A stretch of 64,000 nucleotides of DNA, from assembly GCF_000018545.1 (NCBI RefSeq), contig NC_012587.1, positions 806,001-870,000 on the forward strand. Reading direction: 5' to 3'. Made by a program: the position numbers and the translations under genes. This document shows positions 1-9,650 of this stretch, piece by piece. The first letter of the stretch is position 1, and each line of letters begins with the position of its first letter. The notes beneath the pieces are model-generated. The model did no database searches, was not told where the DNA came from, and was given only the letters and a program-made list of their open reading frames with translations. The stretch comes from Sinorhizobium fredii NGR234. GTDB taxonomy: Bacteria; Pseudomonadota; Alphaproteobacteria; Rhizobiales; Rhizobiaceae.

Positions 1-155
1 CTTTCGCCCCCAACGGATGCTTTGCCGGCAAAGAACTCTGTGGCACGATGAGCTGATCCGCCGGAAGGGGCCACGGGGGGCGAATTTGGGTCGACCAGGT
101 CAATCCGGAGACACGTGCCGACATCGGAAAACGATGCGGGATCGGGAGGGGCCGC
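1..155. other. leader before the hemolysin III gene
   Basis: No gene is evident on either strand. The only supportable element is a GGGAGGGG ribosome-binding stretch at about 144-151 that serves the GTG start at 156. The first bases may be the tail of a unit outside the window. Confidence 0.4.
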
Positions 156-818
156 GTGGACTTCAGCGAGGTCAAATGGAGCTATGACCGGTCGGAACTG
201 ATCGCCGACGGGATTGTCCACGGCGTCGGCCTTTGCGCCGCGCTCGTCGGGGTCACAGCCCTGATATTCTATGCGACGGTCTGGAGCACCTCGGGACAGC
301 TTGTCGCGGCCTGGGTCTACGGGGCCGGTCTGATCCTCACCTTGTCGGTATCGTTCCTCTACAACCTCTATCCCATTTGCCGAACGAAGTGGCTCCTGCG
401 TCGCCTGGACCATTCCGCCATCTTCGTGCTGATCGCCGCAACCTATACGCCCTTTCTCCAGCGCGGTTGGGATGACCCGTTCCTCTTTTCGATGCTTATC
501 GGCATCTGGGCGGTCGCCCTTCTCGGCATATCGATCAAATGTCTTCTGCCGGGGCGGTTCGACCGGTTGGCGATCCTTCTCTACCTGGCGATGGGCTGGG
601 GTGGCGTTGTTGCCGCCAAGTCCCTGTTTGCGGCTCTCAACGCAACGACTTTGGTTCTCGTCGTCATTGGCGGCATGATCTATTCGATCGGTATCATCTT
701 CCATGTCTGGGAGCGGCTCCGCTTCCAGAACGCCATCTGGCACAGCTTCGTCGTTGCCGGCTCGGCCGTGCACTATTCCGCCGTGCTAAGCTGCATCAGC
801 GGTGCAACCGGGGCCTGA
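156..818 (+). CDS. hemolysin III / PAQR-family membrane protein
   Basis: A 220-residue protein with about seven hydrophobic segments, typical in length for the bacterial hemolysin III (YqfA/TrhA, PAQR) family. Family motifs are visible: an early DGIVHGVG stretch near residue 18, an SFLYNLYP segment, LRRLDHSAIF near residue 82, and a C-terminal pair of histidines around IWHSF and AVHYS. In PAQR proteins such Asp/His residues form a metal site in the membrane. The real substrate of the bacterial members is unclear and 'hemolysin' is a historical name. The start is a GTG preceded by a strong GGGAGGGG site. It converges on the next gene with a 25-bp gap and I see no clear terminator. Confidence 0.88.
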   Translation: MDFSEVKWSYDRSELIADGIVHGVGLCAALVGVTALIFYATVWSTSGQLVAAWVYGAGLILTLSVSFLYNLYPICRTKWLLRRLDHSAIFVLIAATYTPFLQRGWDDPFLFSMLIGIWAVALLGISIKCLLPGRFDRLAILLYLAMGWGGVVAAKSLFAALNATTLVLVVIGGMIYSIGIIFHVWERLRFQNAIWHSFVVAGSAVHYSAVLSCISGATGA

Positions 819-843
819 TCGGTGGTATCGGCAAGCCGCCCCC

Positions 844-1338
844 TCACTCAGGCGGTCGGCATTCATCCGAGGGGCGCAGTGCTGCCGCCATGCGCGAGAT
901 GACACCGTCGAAACTCGTCAGCTTCGATTTGCGATACTGCAGCCGGAAATAGGCGGCGCTGCCATCGCAGAGCGCGATCGCCCGTGTGTAGAACACCTCC
1001 CGGCCGCGCGCGCCCGAGAAGCTCGCCCAGGCGGGCGTCACCCGCGAGTAGAGAATCCTCCAGTCGTCGTCTTTCTCGTAGCCGATCCGGTCGGTGACGT
1101 CGGTCTCGAAATCGCCGGCCGGCGGGTGAGTGCCGAACACCATCAGCGTTGCGCCATTGTCGTCGGCATGGAAACTCACGCCGTCGTTATTGTCGGCCTG
1201 CTGGTGCATCTCGAAACCCGGCGGAATCTCGACCGTGTAGCCAAAACGGGGATTGGAGTAGGGGTGCCAATCGTCCTGCGCCGTAGCAGGCAGGGCCGGC
1301 CCAACGAGAACAGCGAATGCAAAAAAGACGCGGCGCAT
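844..1338 (-). CDS. exported hypothetical protein
   Basis: I chose the ATG at 1338 because it opens a clean signal peptide (MRRVFFAFAVLVG, cleavage after ATAQ) and has AAGGA just upstream; the reading frame stays open further up only through the dispersed repeat. The mature part is about 144 residues, beginning DDWHPYSNPRFGYTVEIPPGF, and resembles the PsbP-like or lipoprotein-like beta-rich exported proteins of rhizobia. It has a single mature cysteine near the C terminus. I recognise no catalytic motif, and the role is unknown. It is transcribed away from msrB and a palindromic repeat fills its upstream region. Confidence 0.72.
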   Translation of the reverse strand: MRRVFFAFAVLVGPALPATAQDDWHPYSNPRFGYTVEIPPGFEMHQQADNNDGVSFHADDNGATLMVFGTHPPAGDFETDVTDRIGYEKDDDWRILYSRVTPAWASFSGARGREVFYTRAIALCDGSAAYFRLQYRKSKLTSFDGVISRMAAALRPSDECRPPE

Positions 1339-1380
1339 GCTCAGAGCATCCTTCGGTTTCTTACCTGCCGCTTTCCCTTG

Positions 1381-1479
1381 CAGCGCCGGGCGTCTTTTCA
1401 GACGCACAAAGGCCGCTGCAGCACCTCGGATTGCTGCATGTTTCTTTAAATCGGCTCGATCTAAGGAAACATGCAGCAG
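1381..1479 (+). repeat. dispersed palindromic mosaic repeat, full copy A
   Basis: A GC-rich hairpin (GCGTCT, TTTC loop, AGACGC at 1390-1405) is followed by the spacer AAAGGCCGCTGCAGCAC. A second long palindrome follows, in which CTGCATGTTTC near 1434 pairs with GAAACATGCAG near 1466. The same architecture recurs at 16457, 18639, 46731 and 63716. It resembles the RIME/ABC class of rhizobial intergenic mosaic elements; that assignment is from memory and not checked. Confidence 0.75.
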
Positions 1480-1486
1480 AGAGTCG

Positions 1487-1550
1487 CGCGTTTTGCCGGA
1501 TGCGTAAAGGCCCCTTGCAATGCCTGTCAGATTCCGCATCGGTCCTCTCG
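1487..1550 (+). repeat. degenerate second copy of the palindromic repeat
   Basis: Directly after copy A there is GCGCG..TGCCGG..GCG, then TAAAGGCCCCTTGCA and a GATT stretch, in the same order as copy A but decayed. It is read as an old tandem copy or a mosaic module. Confidence is limited because alignment was done by eye. Confidence 0.4.
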
Positions 1551-1629
1551 GGCGCTCCGAGATCAACACCAATTCGATAGTCCCGCCGCAACAGCTTATC
1601 TGTTCCCCGCGGAACAGAGGCGCGTCTTC

Positions 1630-2037
1630 TCAATCTTCCGCGAAGGTCATTGCCGTGCCGTTCAGACAGAAGCGCAATCCCGTCGGTGGCGGGCCGTCGG
1701 GGAAGACATGGCCGAGATGGGCGTCGCAGTTGGCGCAGCGGATTTCTGTCCGCACCATGAAATGCGATCGATCGACATATTCGGCAATGGCGTGTTCATC
1801 GATCGGTGCGAAATAACTCGGCCAGCCGCAGCCGGAATCGAATTTTGTGTCGGAGCGGAAGAGCGCCCGACCGCAGCAGACGCAGCTATAGGTGCCGTGT
1901 CGCTTCTCGTTGAGAAACGGGCCGGTAAAGGGGCGTTCCGTGCCGTGTTCGCGCGTCACCCGGTATTGCTCCGGGGTCAGCTGAGTCCGCCACTCCTCGT
2001 CGGTCTTCTGCACTTTCCGCGCTTCGGCCTCGTCCAT
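1630..2037 (-). CDS. msrB: peptide-methionine (R)-S-oxide reductase MsrB
   Basis: Reduces the R epimer of protein methionine sulfoxide in the cytosol, using thioredoxin. The 135-residue protein shows the full MsrB signature: zinc-binding CVCC (Cys52, Cys55) and CANC (Cys101, Cys104), the GCGWPSY loop, and the catalytic cysteine in RFCLNGTAM at residue 124. The ATG at 2037 was chosen over an upstream in-frame start because GAAGGAG lies just ahead and the upstream residues are not MsrB-like. It stands alone, divergent from the Mrp operon across about 240 bp. Confidence 0.95.
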   Translation of the reverse strand: MDEAEARKVQKTDEEWRTQLTPEQYRVTREHGTERPFTGPFLNEKRHGTYSCVCCGRALFRSDTKFDSGCGWPSYFAPIDEHAIAEYVDRSHFMVRTEIRCANCDAHLGHVFPDGPPPTGLRFCLNGTAMTFAED

Positions 2038-2277
2038 AGTCAAAGCTCCTTCTCGATTGCGGCGATTATATAGGAACGAGACAGCGCGCCGACAAACAGA
2101 GAAATGGCAGTCGCATGTTCTATCAAACCGGCAGTAGCGCCATCTTGTTGGATTTTGCACAGTATTGCCGCGCGCATGACTGAAGGTTGCGCCGATTTCT
2201 CTTGAGGGGAACCCGCCCTTCTTCTATGTCCGATATCAAATTGACCGAACGATCAACGGGAAGGAGATGCCAAGGCG

Positions 2278-4653
2278 ATGGATGTCACGGCCATGACATT
2301 TCTGGCGCTCGTTCTTCCCTTCGCTGCGGCCCTTGTTGCTCCGGCCCTGACGCGCCTGTTCGGCCGGAATGCCGCCTGGGTTCTGGCCCTTGCTCCTGCG
2401 GCGATCTTCTTGCATTTCCTGCGCTTCCTTCACGACGTCGCGAGCGGCGAAATCGTGACCGGCGGCTATGCGTGGATACCGTCCTTCAATGTGAGCTTTT
2501 CCTGGCTGATCGACGGTTTGTCGCTCACCTTCGTACTGCTGATTTCCGGTATCGGGGCGCTCATCGTTCTCTATTCGGGCGGCTATCTGAAGGGTCACCC
2601 GCAACAGGGCCGGTTCTTCTCGTTCATCCTGATGTTCATGGGGTCGATGCAGGGGCTCGTCGTCTCCGACAGTTTCCTGATGCTCTTCGTCTTCTGGGAA
2701 CTGACGTCGATCACCTCCTTCCTGCTGATCGGCTTCGACCACGGCCGCGAGGCTGCGCGCCGCGCCGCGCTGCAGGCCCTGGTCGTGACCGGGGGAGGCG
2801 GTCTCCTGCTCCTCGCCGGGCTGCTGATCCTTTGGAATGTCAGCGGCGTCACGCAGCTTTCGCTGCTTCTCTCTTTCGGTTCCGAGTTGAAGGAAAGCCC
2901 CTTCTATCTGGCGGCGTTGTTGCTGGTCCTCGGCGGCGCCTTCACCAAGTCGGCGCAGTTTCCGTTTCACTTCTGGTTGCCGAATGCCATGGAGGCGCCG
3001 ACCCCGGTTTCGGCCTATCTGCATTCGGCGACGATGGTGAAGGCGGGTGTCTATCTGTTGATGCGCCTCAACCCGGTTCTCGGCGGAACGCCGGAATGGC
3101 AGCTCCTGCTGCCGCTGTTCGGCGTCGCGACGCTGGTGATCGGTGCGGCTCTGGCGGTGCGCGAGACCGATCTGAAACTGATGCTGGCCTACACGACTGT
3201 CGCATCGCTCGGTCTGCTGGTGATGTTGATTGGGCTCGGCTCGCCGCACGCGGTCGAAGCGGCGGCGCTCTATCTCGTGGCACATGCGCTGTTCAAGGGC
3301 GCGCTGTTCATGGTGGCCGGTATCCTCGACCACGAGACAGGCTCGCGTGACGTTTCGAAGCTCGGCGGTTTGCGCTCGGCGATGCCGCTCACCTTTACCA
3401 TCGCCCTTGCCGCTGCGCTCTCCATGGGCGGTCTGCCGCCCTTTTTCGGATTTCTCGCGAAGGAGGAACTCTATGCGGCCTTCTCCGCGTCAAATCTTCG
3501 CTCCGCGCTCTTCGCGACGCTGACCGTCCTCGGCAACGCCCTGATGTTCGCCGTCGCCTTCTCCGTCGCCCTGAAACCCTTCCTGGGACCGCGGGTGAGC
3601 ACGCCGAAGCATGCTCATGAGGCGCCCTTGCTCCTCTGGATCGGCCCCGCCGTGCTCGCTCTGGACGGGCTTTGCGCCGCGCTGATCTCCGGTTTCGCCC
3701 ATCGGTTGATCTCGTCGCCCATGGCCTCGGCGATTGCCGGCGAGGCAAGGACGGTGGACATATCGCTCGTGCCGCATATTGGCCTGCCGCTCGTCCTTTC
3801 TGCCCTGACGGTGGTGCTCGGCGTCGTCTTCTACGTCCATCTTGCCCGCTTGCGCGCCGCCATGACGGCAATCCTCATCGATATCGGCTGGGGCCCGGAC
3901 CAGGGCTTCGACCAGTTCATCCGTGGCCTCGTGCGACTTGCGGTCGCTGTGACCCGCCGGCTGCAAGGCGGTCGATTCGAGGTCTATATGACCGCCACCT
4001 TCGCGCTGGTCGCCGCCATTCTCCTGGTAATACCGTTGCAATACGGCGAGTTCCCGCGCGCGCCCTTTTTCTCTGCGGACGTTCCGGCGCATGAACTTGC
4101 GGTCATCGCGATCGCCGTCGCGGGGCTCTTCGCCGTTGTGGCTGCCTCCGATCGCCTGACCGCGATCGTCTCGCTCGGCATCCAAGGCTTCGCCGTCGCG
4201 GTGATCTACCTGCTTTATGGGGCGCCGGACCTGTCCTTCACGCAATTCATGATCGAAACCCTGTCGGTCGTCGTGCTGGCGTTGGTGATGACCCGGCTGC
4301 GGCTCTCGCCCGCCGACCACCGACCGCTCCCGGAGAAGCTCCGCGACGCTGCGATAGCGCTTGGCTGCGGCCTCGGCTTCGGCCTGTTTCTGCTGAGGGT
4401 CACGGCCGTGCCCTTCGACAGGACGCTGACGGACTTCTTCAACCTCTACTCGAAGTCGGTCGCGCATGGGGCGAATGTCGTCAACGTCATCATTGTCGAT
4501 TTCCGCGCCACGGATACGCTCGGCGAAATCGCCGTGGTGATGATCACCGGCCTGGCGATCCTGGCGCTGGTGCGACTGAGAGCCGGTTCCCTCAAGCGTG
4601 CCGCCGCCGGGGAGGATGTCGCCGATGAAGGTGCGATGGAGGAACGGGCATGA
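2278..4653 (+). CDS. mrpA: Na+(K+)/H+ antiporter subunit A (MrpA/MnhA/PhaA2)
   Basis: The largest subunit of a multisubunit cation/proton antiporter in the inner membrane, homologous to NuoL of complex I. The protein is 791 residues. Residues of about 120-400 form the proton-conducting core, including [10 protein letters not shown] and [14 protein letters not shown]. The C-terminal 180 residues carry the DUF4040/MbhE-like extension typical of true MrpA. AAGGAG lies 11 bases before the ATG. It opens a seven-gene operon and overlaps mrpB by four bases. As I recall, the S. meliloti Pha1 system has a fused PhaAB, whereas here A and B are separate, which fits the second (Pha2) system next to mucR. 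Whether Na+ or K+ is exchanged cannot be read from sequence. Confidence 0.95.
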   Translation: MDVTAMTFLALVLPFAAALVAPALTRLFGRNAAWVLALAPAAIFLHFLRFLHDVASGEIVTGGYAWIPSFNVSFSWLIDGLSLTFVLLISGIGALIVLYSGGYLKGHPQQGRFFSFILMFMGSMQGLVVSDSFLMLFVFWELTSITSFLLIGFDHGREAARRAALQALVVTGGGGLLLLAGLLILWNVSGVTQLSLLLSFGSELKESPFYLAALLLVLGGAFTKSAQFPFHFWLPNAMEAPTPVSAYLHSATMVKAGVYLLMRLNPVLGGTPEWQLLLPLFGVATLVIGAALAVRETDLKLMLAYTTVASLGLLVMLIGLGSPHAVEAAALYLVAHALFKGALFMVAGILDHETGSRDVSKLGGLRSAMPLTFTIALAAALSMGGLPPFFGFLAKEELYAAFSASNLRSALFATLTVLGNALMFAVAFSVALKPFLGPRVSTPKHAHEAPLLLWIGPAVLALDGLCAALISGFAHRLISSPMASAIAGEARTVDISLVPHIGLPLVLSALTVVLGVVFYVHLARLRAAMTAILIDIGWGPDQGFDQFIRGLVRLAVAVTRRLQGGRFEVYMTATFALVAAILLVIPLQYGEFPRAPFFSADVPAHELAVIAIAVAGLFAVVAASDRLTAIVSLGIQGFAVAVIYLLYGAPDLSFTQFMIETLSVVVLALVMTRLRLSPADHRPLPEKLRDAAIALGCGLGFGLFLLRVTAVPFDRTLTDFFNLYSKSVAHGANVVNVIIVDFRATDTLGEIAVVMITGLAILALVRLRAGSLKRAAAGEDVADEGAMEERA

Positions 4654-5069
4654 AGTCGGTGATCTTTCGCACGGTCGCCCCGGTCCTGACGAGCCTGATG
4701 GTGCTGTTCTCCGTGTTCGTGCTGCTGCGCGGCCACAATGAGCCGGGGGGCGGTTTCATCGGCGGTCTGATCGCAGTTTCTGCCGTGGCGATCTATGGCA
4801 TGGCCCACGGTGTCGAGACGGTCCGGCGGGCCATCCTCTTCCATCCAATGGCAATCGCCGGGGCCGGGCTCCTTGCAGCCACCTTTTCCGGCCTGATTTC
4901 GATCTTCGTGGGGGTCCCGTTCATGACCGGACTTTGGATCTATCCGGTCATTCTCGGCGTCGAAATACCGCTCTCCACCGTCTTCCTCTTCGATCTCGGC
5001 GTATATCTGGTTGTGGTGGGGTCCATCAGTTCGATCGCGCTGGCGCTCGAAGAACGGGGAGGCGAGTAA
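4650..5069 (+). CDS. mrpB: cation antiporter subunit B (MrpB/MnhB/PhaB2)
   Basis: A 139-residue membrane protein with four hydrophobic segments and the MnhB hallmark [16 protein letters not shown] near residues 25-40. It is an accessory membrane subunit of the Mrp complex. Its ATG overlaps the mrpA stop (ATGA), and its TAA overlaps the next ATG (TAATG), implying translational coupling. Confidence 0.95.
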   Translation: MKSVIFRTVAPVLTSLMVLFSVFVLLRGHNEPGGGFIGGLIAVSAVAIYGMAHGVETVRRAILFHPMAIAGAGLLAATFSGLISIFVGVPFMTGLWIYPVILGVEIPLSTVFLFDLGVYLVVVGSISSIALALEERGGE

Positions 5070-5446
5070 TGGAGGCCTGGTTTGCCTTGCTCGTCGGCAT
5101 CTTCTTCAGCGTTGCCGTTTACCTGATGCTATCGAAGTTCATCATTCGGGTGCTCCTGGGCGTTGCAGTGCTCGGCAATGCGGTGAACCTGCTGATCTTC
5201 ACTGGGGGGCGGCTGACGCGCGACGTGCCGCCGGTCATGCCCGAAGGGGCCGATGCGCTGGCTGCCCCGGCCGCCAACGCGCTTCCCCAGGCGCTGATCC
5301 TGACGGCGATCGTCATTTCCTTTTCCTTCTTCGCCTTCCTGCTCGTTCTTTCCTGGCGTGCCTACAGCGATCTTGCGACCGACAACACGGACGAGATGCG
5401 CGTTGCCGAACCGGTGGACGAGCCTGTCCCGCCGCTTGGATATTGA
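5069..5446 (+). CDS. mrpC: cation antiporter subunit C (MrpC/MnhC/PhaC2)
   Basis: A 125-residue NuoK-like subunit with three membrane spans. LLGVAVLGNAVNLLIFTGG near residues 30-50 and NALPQALILTAIVISF near 73-90 match MnhC/MrpC. The start at 5069 shares a base with the mrpB stop. A soluble acidic tail of about 23 residues follows the last span. It is needed together with MrpA and MrpD for assembly in characterised Mrp systems. Confidence 0.95.
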   Translation: MEAWFALLVGIFFSVAVYLMLSKFIIRVLLGVAVLGNAVNLLIFTGGRLTRDVPPVMPEGADALAAPAANALPQALILTAIVISFSFFAFLLVLSWRAYSDLATDNTDEMRVAEPVDEPVPPLGY

Positions 5447-5453
5447 CCGCATC

Positions 5454-7013
5454 ATGGCTGTCTCGATCTCCCCATCCGCCGACCTTTCCGCTGCGCTGGT
5501 GCATGCGCCGCCGACCGCGGCCGCCTGGCTGGTGATCCTGCCGGTCGCCTGGTGCCTTGCGATCGGCGCGCTCCTCGTCATGCTGCGCCGCCCGATCGGT
5601 TCTCATCCGACGATTGCCATTATCGGCCTTGCCGGGCTCGTGCTGATCGATGGGCTGCTGCTCAAGACGGTCGTCGAGAACGGTCCGCTGACCATGGTGA
5701 TGGGGCGCTGGCTGCCCCCGTTCGGCATCGCATTCACCGCCGATCTGACCGGGGTCCTGTTCGCCATCACCGCAGCGCTTGTCGCGTTCGTCGCCGGCGT
5801 CTTCTCGCTGACCGATATCAACGACAGCGGTCGCCGCTACGGCTTCTACCCGCTGCTGATGCTGCTGATGGCCGGCGTGTCGGGCGCCTTCCTGACCGGG
5901 GACATCTTCAACCTGTATGTCTGGTTCGAGGTGCTGCTGATTTCGTCGTTTGGCCTTCTCGTCCTTGGCTCGGAGCCCGAGCAGATCGACGGCACGGTGA
6001 AATACGGGTTCCTCAACCTGGTCGGCACGACGCTATTCCTGGTCGCGACCGGCTATCTCTATGCCGTGTTCGGGACGCTCAACATGGCCGAAATCGCCAG
6101 GAAAGCCGACATGCTGCGCGACAGTGCTCCCCTGGTGACGCTGGCAGGTCTTTTCATGCTCGCCTTCGCCATGAAGGCGGCGGCCTTTCCCGTGAACTTC
6201 TGGCTGCCAGCCTCCTATCATACCCCTCGCGTCGTCGTGTCCGCGCTCTTCGGCGGCCTGCTGACGAAGGTCGGCGTCTATGCCTTGGTGCGGGTGATGG
6301 TCATGCTTTTCCCGGTAGAAAGGGAGGAACTGAGTTTCGTCCTCGCCGTTGCCGGGGCACTGACGATGATCGTCGGCGTGCTTGGCGCTCTGGCGCAGAC
6401 GGATTTCCGCCGCATTCTCGGCTACCTCATTGTTTCCGGCATCGGCGCGATGCTTGCCGGTATCGCCGTCGGTGGACCGGGCGGCATCGGGGGTGCCATC
6501 TTCTATGCGCTGCATTCCATGCTCGTGATCACCGGTCTTTACTTTGCCTCCGGCATCGCCATGCGCCTCGGGGCGAGCGCCTTGATCGCCACGCCTGCCG
6601 GCCTTTACCGCCGCCACGCCGGATTTGCCGCGCTCACCCTGATGTTATGTTTCGCCGTCTCGGGGCTGCCGCCCTTTTCAGGCTTTTGGCCGAAGGTCAT
6701 GCTCGTCAAGGCAGCACTTGATATCGGCGCCTGGTGGCTCGTCGCCGTGTTCCTTCTTGCCGGCTTGCTGACAACGATTGTCACCGGCCGATTTTTTCTG
6801 CTGGCTTTCTGGCGGGACGGGGCGCAGGCGGCCGGCGAGGCGGTGTCGCTGTCGCCCGCGACGTTGGGACCTCTGACGGTGCTCACCGCCCTGACTTTGT
6901 TGATCGGCCTCTACCCGGAGCCGCTGCTGGCGATGATCCAGCACGCCGCGGCAGGCCTGGCCGAGCCGTCGGCCTACGTGAATTCGGTCTTCCCGGAAGG
7001 AGGGCCGCGATGA
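5454..7013 (+). CDS. mrpD: cation antiporter subunit D (MrpD/MnhD/PhaD2)
   Basis: A 519-residue NuoM/N-like antiporter subunit with about 14 membrane spans. YVWFEVLLISSFGLLVLG carries the conserved membrane glutamate, and FAMKAAAFPVNFWLPASYH the lysine of the proton path. The ATG at 5454 lies seven bases after the mrpC stop. Its ribosome site is weak, so coupling to mrpC is likely. The stop overlaps mrpE (ATGA). Confidence 0.95.
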   Translation: MAVSISPSADLSAALVHAPPTAAAWLVILPVAWCLAIGALLVMLRRPIGSHPTIAIIGLAGLVLIDGLLLKTVVENGPLTMVMGRWLPPFGIAFTADLTGVLFAITAALVAFVAGVFSLTDINDSGRRYGFYPLLMLLMAGVSGAFLTGDIFNLYVWFEVLLISSFGLLVLGSEPEQIDGTVKYGFLNLVGTTLFLVATGYLYAVFGTLNMAEIARKADMLRDSAPLVTLAGLFMLAFAMKAAAFPVNFWLPASYHTPRVVVSALFGGLLTKVGVYALVRVMVMLFPVEREELSFVLAVAGALTMIVGVLGALAQTDFRRILGYLIVSGIGAMLAGIAVGGPGGIGGAIFYALHSMLVITGLYFASGIAMRLGASALIATPAGLYRRHAGFAALTLMLCFAVSGLPPFSGFWPKVMLVKAALDIGAWWLVAVFLLAGLLTTIVTGRFFLLAFWRDGAQAAGEAVSLSPATLGPLTVLTALTLLIGLYPEPLLAMIQHAAAGLAEPSAYVNSVFPEGGPR

Positions 7014-7486
7014 AGTTCCTGCAGGTCAATCTGATTTTCACCCTCGTCTGGGGTGCCATCAGCGCCAGTTTCACGCCGGCGAATCTCCTACTCGGCTTCT
7101 CTGTCGGCGCCTTGTCCCTGTGGCTGATCCGGCGCGAGCTGCAGCCGGTGACCTATCCGCTCCGGCCATTGCGGCTGGCGCTGCTTGCGGCACTGTTCTT
7201 CAAGGAGCTTGCCGTTTCGGCAGTCAAAGTCGCCATTCTCGTCTTGCGTTCGCGCATGGGGCTGAAGCCCGGTATCTTCGCCTATCCATTGACCCTCAGG
7301 AGCGATTTCGAGATTACCTTGCTCGCCAACCTCATCACGCTTACGCCCGGCACGCTTTCGGTTGACGTTTCCGGGGATCGCAAAACCCTCTATGTGCACG
7401 CGCTCGACTGCGCCGATCCGGGCGCCTTGCGGCAGGACATTGCGCGCGGCTTCGAGCGGCGCATCCGGGAGGCTTTCGAGCGATGA
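7010..7486 (+). CDS. mrpE: cation antiporter subunit E (MrpE/MnhE/PhaE2)
   Basis: A 158-residue subunit with two or three N-terminal membrane spans and a cytoplasmic C-terminal domain. [15 protein letters not shown] near residues 103-118 is the MnhE signature. GGAGGG precedes the ATG, which overlaps the mrpD stop by four bases; mrpF likewise overlaps its end. Confidence 0.94.
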   Translation: MKFLQVNLIFTLVWGAISASFTPANLLLGFSVGALSLWLIRRELQPVTYPLRPLRLALLAALFFKELAVSAVKVAILVLRSRMGLKPGIFAYPLTLRSDFEITLLANLITLTPGTLSVDVSGDRKTLYVHALDCADPGALRQDIARGFERRIREAFER

Positions 7487-7851
7487 CGCCTGAACCGGTT
7501 CTGGCCGCAGCGATCAACCTCGCGCTCCTGCTGCTGTCTTTCGCCCTGCTGATGACGGTTGTGCGGATTATCCGCGGCCCGACCTTGCCGGATCGGGTGC
7601 TGGGCCTCGACATGCTGGTCGCGATTGCGATCGGCTTCATTGCGGTCATCGCCATCAAGACCGGCTTCAACCTCTATATCGACATCGGCATCGCGCTTGG
7701 TCTTGTCGGCTTCCTGGCGACCGTCGCCTTCGCGCGCTTCATCCTGACACGCGGCCTTGCACCGGAGCAGCCGGCAGAACGGGCCGCCGAACCAAAACCG
7801 GCTTTGAAGCGGCCCGAGGCAGCCCGACGCAAACGCCGGGGAGGGCGCTGA
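7483..7851 (+). CDS. mrpF: cation antiporter subunit F (MrpF/MnhF/PhaF2)
   Basis: A small subunit with three membrane spans. [19 protein letters not shown] near residues 28-46 is diagnostic for MrpF. Total length is 122 residues, longer than the usual 90 or so, because of a basic, proline- and alanine-rich tail from about residue 90 ([13 protein letters not shown], ending RRKRRGGR). The tail would lie in the cytoplasm and its function is unknown. Coupled by ATGA to mrpE and by TGATG to mrpG. Confidence 0.94.
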   Translation: MTPEPVLAAAINLALLLLSFALLMTVVRIIRGPTLPDRVLGLDMLVAIAIGFIAVIAIKTGFNLYIDIGIALGLVGFLATVAFARFILTRGLAPEQPAERAAEPKPALKRPEAARRKRRGGR

Positions 7852-8210
7852 TGGGCACGCTGGTCGTTGCAGGGGTTACGTTTCTGGTTGCCGTCATCAT
7901 GGTGGTTGGCGCGTGCTTTTCGCTGCTGGCGGCGCTTGGTCTTCTCCGCTTCCCGGACCTTTACACGCGCATGCATGCGGCCTCCAAAGCGGGTACCGTC
8001 GGCTCCGGCCTGCTGCTGGTCGCCGCCGGGCTGCATTCGCTCGATCCCGCCATCTTCGTCCGCGCACTTGCCGGCTTCGTTTTCCTGATGCTGACGGCGC
8101 CGATTTCGGCCCATCTGCTGGCGAAGGCTGCACATCAGGCGGGTTACAGGATGACGAAGCTGTCGGTTATAGATCAGCTGCCAAAAAAGGAAGAGCCGAG
8201 ACGGCATTGA
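7851..8210 (+). CDS. mrpG: cation antiporter subunit G (MrpG/MnhG/PhaG2)
   Basis: The last gene of the operon, 119 residues, with three membrane spans. [20 protein letters not shown] near residues 31-50 is the MnhG/MrpG signature. It overlaps mrpF by one base (TGATG). The C-terminal 20 residues are charged and soluble. The mucR leader follows. Confidence 0.94.
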   Translation: MGTLVVAGVTFLVAVIMVVGACFSLLAALGLLRFPDLYTRMHAASKAGTVGSGLLLVAAGLHSLDPAIFVRALAGFVFLMLTAPISAHLLAKAAHQAGYRMTKLSVIDQLPKKEEPRRH

Positions 8211-8617
8211 TTGGCGGCATTTCTGATTCTGTATTTCGGGACAATTCCGCCACAGCGGAGAATTTTAGTGAACTGAAATAGATATGCTGCTCTCTGACAA
8301 AAATTATGTTTTGACATTTTGCAGATCAGTGTTAAGCCAGTAACCGCAAAGTGTCGTCGTAATCAATACTTTGAACCGGAATTCCAGCTTGAGTTGTGAT
8401 TCTTCTCCGTTGCTTTGAGGTGCCGAAGGGTGCGGTATCTTGGTGACGGGTTTCGCTGTCGCGAATCGAGCCTTGATGTTGCAGCGGAGTAATGCTCCCG
8501 TTGCATGGCGATCGCTCAGGTTCAAGGCGGAAAGCGCTGTTCGGCGGCATTTTGGCATATCCTCCCCCTGAAACCCTGTTTCAGGCTTTTGTTGCTGGAT
8601 TCCGATAGGAGAAAAAA
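8211..8617 (+). promoter_or_regulatory. long AT-richer leader of mucR
   Basis: A 407-bp gene-free stretch between mrpG and mucR, clearly richer in A/T than its surroundings. It holds a TTGACA at 8311-8316 that could be a -35 element, although no good -10 follows at normal spacing. GANTC sites occur near 8224, 8396, 8463 and 8597. MucR/Ros proteins bind A/T-rich DNA and repress their own genes, so this is the expected site of autoregulation; that role is inferred. The small open frames within it look random. Confidence 0.45.
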
Positions 8618-9049
8618 ATGAGTGAGAATACGCTCGGTGCGAGCAACGAACTCCTGGTTGAGCTGACGGCGGAAATCGTTGCCGCCTACGTGAGCAACCA
8701 CGTGGTTCCGGTTGCCGAGCTGCCGACGCTGATTGCCGACGTTCATTCGGCGCTCAACAATACAACGGCTCCCGCGCCGGTAGTCGTGCCGGTCGAAAAG
8801 CCGAAGCCGGCGGTTTCCGTTCGCAAGTCGGTGCAGGACGACCAGATCACTTGCCTCGAATGCGGCGGTACGTTCAAATCGCTGAAGCGCCATTTGATGA
8901 CCCACCACAATCTCTCGCCTGAAGAGTATCGCGAGAAGTGGGATCTGCCTGCGGACTATCCGATGGTGGCGCCGGCCTACGCGGAAGCCCGCTCGCGCCT
9001 CGCCAAGGAAATGGGGCTTGGGCAGCGTCGCAAGCGTCGCGGCAAGTAA
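8618..9049 (+). CDS. mucR: MucR/Ros-family zinc-finger transcriptional regulator
   Basis: Global regulator of exopolysaccharide, motility and cell-cycle genes in rhizobia; it acts by binding A/T-rich DNA. The length of 143 residues equals that of S. meliloti MucR. The prokaryotic zinc finger is visible: Cys79, Cys82, His92 and His97 in [21 protein letters not shown]. It is followed by the family motif [20 protein letters not shown] and a basic C-terminal end (QRRKRRGK). TAGGAG lies eight bases before the ATG. A strong terminator follows about 90 bases downstream. The sequence and context next to pha2 fit mucR itself, not a distant Ros paralogue. Confidence 0.95.
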   Translation: MSENTLGASNELLVELTAEIVAAYVSNHVVPVAELPTLIADVHSALNNTTAPAPVVVPVEKPKPAVSVRKSVQDDQITCLECGGTFKSLKRHLMTHHNLSPEEYREKWDLPADYPMVAPAYAEARSRLAKEMGLGQRRKRRGK

Positions 9050-9135
9050 GGGGACCTGCCCGGCAGCCGGCCGGGCGAATTTCGGGCACGGTGAACCCAC
9101 GCCCGAATGGCGGCACAGTATTGTTGTCAAGGTGG

Positions 9136-9164
9136 AAGCCGGGCTGTTTCAGTCCGGCTTTTTT
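9136..9164 (+). terminator. rho-independent terminator of mucR
   Basis: AGCCGGGCTG, a TTTC loop, and CAGTCCGGCT form a ten-base stem with one G-T pair, followed directly by TTTTTT. It is oriented for mucR transcription. Confidence 0.85.
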
Positions 9165-9227
9165 GCGCCGCGATCGATCGACAGCCGGGTTGTCGCTTCT
9201 ACAGCGCCTATCAGTCATGCGACGAGG

Positions 9228-9650
9228 TCACGCCGGCAGACGTGTCTCGGCCTCGCCCTTGATTCTCCGGATCATCGAACGCAGGCCATTGGCGCGTTGC
9301 GACGAGAGATGCTCGATGAGGCCGATCCTGCCGAAGATGTCGAGAGCATCGATCCTGGCGATCTCGGACGCGCTCTTGCCCGAAAAGATCGCGAGCGCGA
9401 TCGCCACCAGGCCACGGACGATATGCGCGTCCGATTCACCTTCGAAGGTCAGCACCGGATCATCCGGGTCGCCCGAGGCGCGGGTCACCAGCCAAACCTG
9501 GCTGGCGCAGCCCTGAACCTTGTTCTCGCTGGTCCTCGAGGCTTCCGGCATCTCCGGCAGGCTCTTGCCCAGTTCGATGACGTAGCGGTAGCGGTCCTCC
9601 CACTCGTCGAGAAAGGCGAAGTCGTCGATGATCTGGTCTAGTGAAACCAT
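9228..9650 (-). CDS. sufE: SufE-family cysteine desulfurase sulfur acceptor
   Basis: Accepts persulfide sulfur from a SufS-type cysteine desulfurase and activates it for Fe-S cluster assembly. The 140-residue protein has the SufE fold signature ENKVQGCASQVW, with acceptor cysteine 48, and a typical N-terminal FAFLDEWEDRYRYVIELGK. The start at 9650 was chosen over an upstream in-frame codon because homology begins at MVSLDQIIDDF. No suf operon lies beside it, so it is a free-standing copy. CsdE-like function is possible. Confidence 0.92.
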   Translation of the reverse strand: MVSLDQIIDDFAFLDEWEDRYRYVIELGKSLPEMPEASRTSENKVQGCASQVWLVTRASGDPDDPVLTFEGESDAHIVRGLVAIALAIFSGKSASEIARIDALDIFGRIGLIEHLSSQRANGLRSMIRRIKGEAETRLPA

